From: Arthrobacter sp. QXT-31
Lineage (GTDB): Bacteria > Actinomycetota > Actinomycetes > Actinomycetales > Micrococcaceae
DNA: 64,000 bases
NCBI RefSeq assembly: GCF_001969265.1
Contig: NZ_CP019304.1
Span: 3,348,001-3,412,000, forward strand
Direction: 5' to 3'
A program made the translations under genes and the position numbers. Positions 61,900 through 64,000 of the stretch are shown here, piece after piece; positions within the stretch are counted from its first letter, which is position 1; every line of letters starts with the position of its first letter. Below the pieces are notes generated by a model. The model saw only the letters and a list, made by a program, of their open reading frames with translations, was not told the origin of the DNA and made no database searches.

Positions 61900-63279
61900 A
61901 TGACTGCACTGAATTCCCTGCCCGTCGCCGTGATCGGTGCCGGACCTGTTGGCCTGGCAGCGGCCGCGCACCTGCTCGAGCGCGGGCTGGAACCGCTGGT
62001 CCTCGAAGCCGGCCAAGCGGTCGGTGCCGCCCTGCGCGAATGGGGCCACGTCCGGCTGTTCTCCACTTGGCAGTACAACCTCGACGCCGCCGCCGTCCGT
62101 CTCCTGGAACGCGTCGGCTGGCAGGCACCCCGGCCCACCGCGCTGCCCTACGGATCGCAGATCGCCGCGGACTACCTCGAACCCCTGGCCGCCACACCCG
62201 AACTCAAAGACCGGATCCGCACCGGGGTCCGGGTTGTTGCCGTCACCCGGCATGGCATGGACAAGGGCCGCAGCCTGGGCCGCGACGAGACTCCGTTCCT
62301 CCTCCGGATACAGCACAGCAACGGCGACGTCACTGAAGTTCTGGCCCAGGCCGTCATCGACGCCTCCGGAACCTGGGCCACCCCGGCGCCCCTCGGTACC
62401 TCCGGGCTGCCCGCCCCGGGGGAGGCCGAAGCCCGGACCGCCGGCTTGGTCACCGGACCCCTGCCCGACGTCACCAAGGACGGCTTCGCCGGCCGCCGCA
62501 CCCTGGTCATCGGATCCGGGCATTCGGCCGCGAACATGGTCCTTGACCTGGCCCGCCTGGCTCGCACTCATCCCGGAACCGAGGTTCTTTGGGCCATTCG
62601 CGCCGTAACGCCGGCGCGTGCCTACGGCGGCGGTGACGCCGACCAGCTGCCCGCCCGCGGGCAGCTCGGCGCCCGGCTCCGCACCGCCGTCGAAACCGGA
62701 GCAGTACGGCTCCTGACCAGCTTCCAGACCAGCCGCCTCGAATCCGCCAGCAGCGGTGTGGTGACCGTCCACGCCGTCGATGGCCGCAGCGTCGAGGCTG
62801 AGCGGATCATCGCCGCCACCGGGTTCCGGCCCGACCTGACCATCCTCTCCGAGCTGCGGCTGGACCTGGACCCCGCCGTCGATGCGCCCAAGGAGCTGGG
62901 ACCGCTGATCGACCCGGACTTCCACAGCTGCGGCACCGTCCCGGCGCACGGTGCGAGGATCCTGGCCCAGCCGGAGAAAGACTTCTACCTTGCCGGCATG
63001 AAATCCTATGGCCGGGCGCCCACCTTCCTCATGGCCACCGGTTATGAACAGGTGCGCTCCATCGCCGCCGCCCTGGCCGGGGACACTGCAGCCGCGGACG
63101 CCGTCGAACTCGAACTCCCCGAAACCGGCGTCTGCTCCACAAACATCCCCGATCCCACAGGCTTCACGGAAGAACCCGCCGGGGACCCGCGCTGCGGAGG
63201 CTCGGATCCCGTCCCCGCCACGTTCGGATTTCCCAGCGGACTCCAGCACGGCCGTGTCGGAGAAACAGCCCTCCCGTGA
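61900..63279 (+). CDS. ArsO-like flavin-dependent monooxygenase/oxidoreductase
   Basis: 459 residues from ATG 61900 (GTG 61891 is an alternative). Two dinucleotide-binding motifs are visible: VAVIGAGPVGLAAAAHLLERGLEPLVLEAG for FAD and TLVIGSGHSAANMVLDLARLA for NADPH. Further features are WGHVRLFSTWQYN, ASGTWATPAPLG, and IIAATGFRPDL. A tail of about 50 residues has ETGVCSTN and RCGGSD. Flavoproteins of this kind recur in actinobacterial ars operons and have been called ArsO. The reaction is unsettled. Confidence 0.82.
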   Translation: MTALNSLPVAVIGAGPVGLAAAAHLLERGLEPLVLEAGQAVGAALREWGHVRLFSTWQYNLDAAAVRLLERVGWQAPRPTALPYGSQIAADYLEPLAATPELKDRIRTGVRVVAVTRHGMDKGRSLGRDETPFLLRIQHSNGDVTEVLAQAVIDASGTWATPAPLGTSGLPAPGEAEARTAGLVTGPLPDVTKDGFAGRRTLVIGSGHSAANMVLDLARLARTHPGTEVLWAIRAVTPARAYGGGDADQLPARGQLGARLRTAVETGAVRLLTSFQTSRLESASSGVVTVHAVDGRSVEAERIIAATGFRPDLTILSELRLDLDPAVDAPKELGPLIDPDFHSCGTVPAHGARILAQPEKDFYLAGMKSYGRAPTFLMATGYEQVRSIAAALAGDTAAADAVELELPETGVCSTNIPDPTGFTEEPAGDPRCGGSDPVPATFGFPSGLQHGRVGETALP

Positions 63280-63355
63280 CTCGGCAGGGCTCTCCCGGAG
63301 GGAATGGGCGTTCAACCCAGCCGGCATCGACGGCCACTGATCCGCTGCAGCGACC

Positions 63356-63595
63356 CTACTGCCTTTGAACTATGTCGTCCGCGACCCGGTGAAGATCCTG
63401 GGCCCAGCCGGTGGAACGGTTGCGTGTTCCCGAACCGGCCTCAAAGTTGGTGAGCGCTTCCGCTATGCGCTCCAAGGCCTCCGAGATGTTGGCCTTGACG
63501 GCTTCATAGCCTTCCTCCGAGCGGGGATCTGCCGAGGCTACCTTCAGCAGCTCCGCACCGGCCGCGATGATCAGTGAAGCCTCGTACTCGTTCAC
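63356..63595 (-). CDS. small hypothetical protein, 79 residues
   Basis: GTG start at 63595 with GAGG about seven bases upstream. Helical sequence VNEYEASLIIAAGAELLKVASADP .. NISEALERIAEALTNFEAGS ending DLHRVADDIVQRQ. The frame continues upstream without a better start, into sequence that is not protein-like. Cytosolic, function unknown. It lies between the ars operon and the P450 reductase gene. Confidence 0.55.
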   Translation of the reverse strand: MNEYEASLIIAAGAELLKVASADPRSEEGYEAVKANISEALERIAEALTNFEAGSGTRNRSTGWAQDLHRVADDIVQRQ

Positions 63596-63686
63596 ACTCG
63601 TACCTCGGATTTTCTTGGTGGTCGATGGTGCGCGATCTGCCTGCCAGCACAACTGTACATCCGCCTCCCGGTGTCCTGCCGGGAAC

Positions 63687-64000
63687 CTACGTGAAGATGT
63701 CCGCCACGTACCTGCCGTGCGTGCGCTCCACCTCGTCCATCCAGGCATCGGCGTCCGCTTCCGAAGCGCCCGTGGCCTCCTGGTAGATGCGCTCGCAGGT
63801 GTCGCGGACCTCCGGCGCCATGTTCTTCCCGTCGCCGCAGACGTACACCGTGGCACCCTGCCGCACCAGTTCCTTCACGTCCGCCCGGTCCGCCCAGAGC
63901 CGGTGCTGCACATACTTCTGCCCGTCGGACGGCGCCTTGGAGAACACCGGCCGCAGGTCCAGGTTGGCCTGCTCCGCCCAGGACTCGAGCTCGGCCCGGT
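63687..64000 (-). CDS. CYP102-like P450/NADPH reductase fusion or related diflavin reductase, C-terminal end
   Basis: The last 104 residues of a protein that runs off the window. KYVQHRLWADRADVKELVRQGATVYVCGDGKNMAPEV is the NADPH-binding end of the FNR module in diflavin reductases. EADADAWMDEVERTHGRYVADIF matches the layout of the very C-terminus of P450 BM3-type fusions (EADA..W...L...GRY..D.). Sulfite-reductase flavoprotein is the alternative. The N-terminal domains are not visible. Confidence 0.65.
   Translation of the reverse strand, partial: RAELESWAEQANLDLRPVFSKAPSDGQKYVQHRLWADRADVKELVRQGATVYVCGDGKNMAPEVRDTCERIYQEATGASEADADAWMDEVERTHGRYVADIFT

Noticed and set aside
61837..63327. 496-codon frame opposite the ArsO-like gene
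   Set aside because: Antisense shadow; the sense strand has two complete dinucleotide-binding motifs.

Overview
The window looks like chromosomal DNA from a high-GC actinobacterium of the Arthrobacter/Pseudarthrobacter group (Micrococcaceae). The grounds are GC-rich coding, many GTG and TTG starts, ATGA/TAATG gene overlaps, an actinobacterial type of LAXTG sorting signal, and short GGTTGAGC..GAAACC repeats that I associate with this group. No rRNA, tRNA or CRISPR array was seen.

Layout. 1-6.0 kb: the 3' end of rfbD (dTDP-rhamnose synthesis), then a paaABCDE operon with a PaaG-like isomerase/hydratase for aerobic phenylacetyl-CoA catabolism, behind a well-formed promoter and a candidate PaaR-type operator. 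6.0-7.5 kb: a VanZ-like protein and galU. 7.6-24.0 kb: an exopolysaccharide locus, mostly less GC-rich than its surroundings. It holds a LAXTG surface protein, a DUF4012 protein, a polyprenyl-phosphate sugar transferase, three other glycosyltransferases, a Wzy-like polymerase, a Wzx-like flippase, a Wzc-like autokinase, a WecG/TagA enzyme, and an unusual HTH-MurA fusion. It also contains a frameshifted GC-rich murB copy and an IS481 transposase remnant. 24.1-28.6 kb: an Lrp/AsnC regulator divergent from a 2-oxoacid dehydrogenase operon (E1alpha, E1beta, E2), whose E2 linker carries copies of the dispersed repeat.

28.9-32.2 kb: an MBL-fold hydrolase, then a module of tiny membrane proteins leading into a MinD/ParA-like ATPase, preceded by four tandem 11-bp-spaced boxes. 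32.3-46.4 kb is a patchwork: a Tat-type beta-helix protein, two acyltransferase genes (one truncated), a HEPN-like protein, a subtilase and a LamG-like protein that share the same FG-GAP/VCBS repeats, an NCS1 permease, an Ala/Lys-rich lipoprotein, a phage tape-measure remnant and an HtrA protease. 46.6-51.2 kb: a LysE exporter, an MmyB-type regulator divergent from an MFS exporter, a zinc alcohol dehydrogenase and Hsp20. 51.4-57.0 kb: a tripartite tricarboxylate transporter (TctCBA) divergent from a TcuA-like flavoprotein and a GntR regulator, with two matching candidate operators between them. 57.3-60.1 kb: a quinone-oxidoreductase remnant, a rifampicin-monooxygenase-like flavoprotein and a DUF2975/XRE pair.

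60.2-63.3 kb is an arsenic-resistance operon: arsR, an aquaporin-type channel, arsC, an 18-residue peptide with six cysteines (three CC pairs), and an ArsO-like flavoprotein. ArsC would reduce arsenate and the channel would let arsenite out down its gradient. The tiny Cys-rich peptide is the most novel-looking item in the window. The window ends with a small hypothetical gene and the C-terminus of a CYP102-like P450 reductase.
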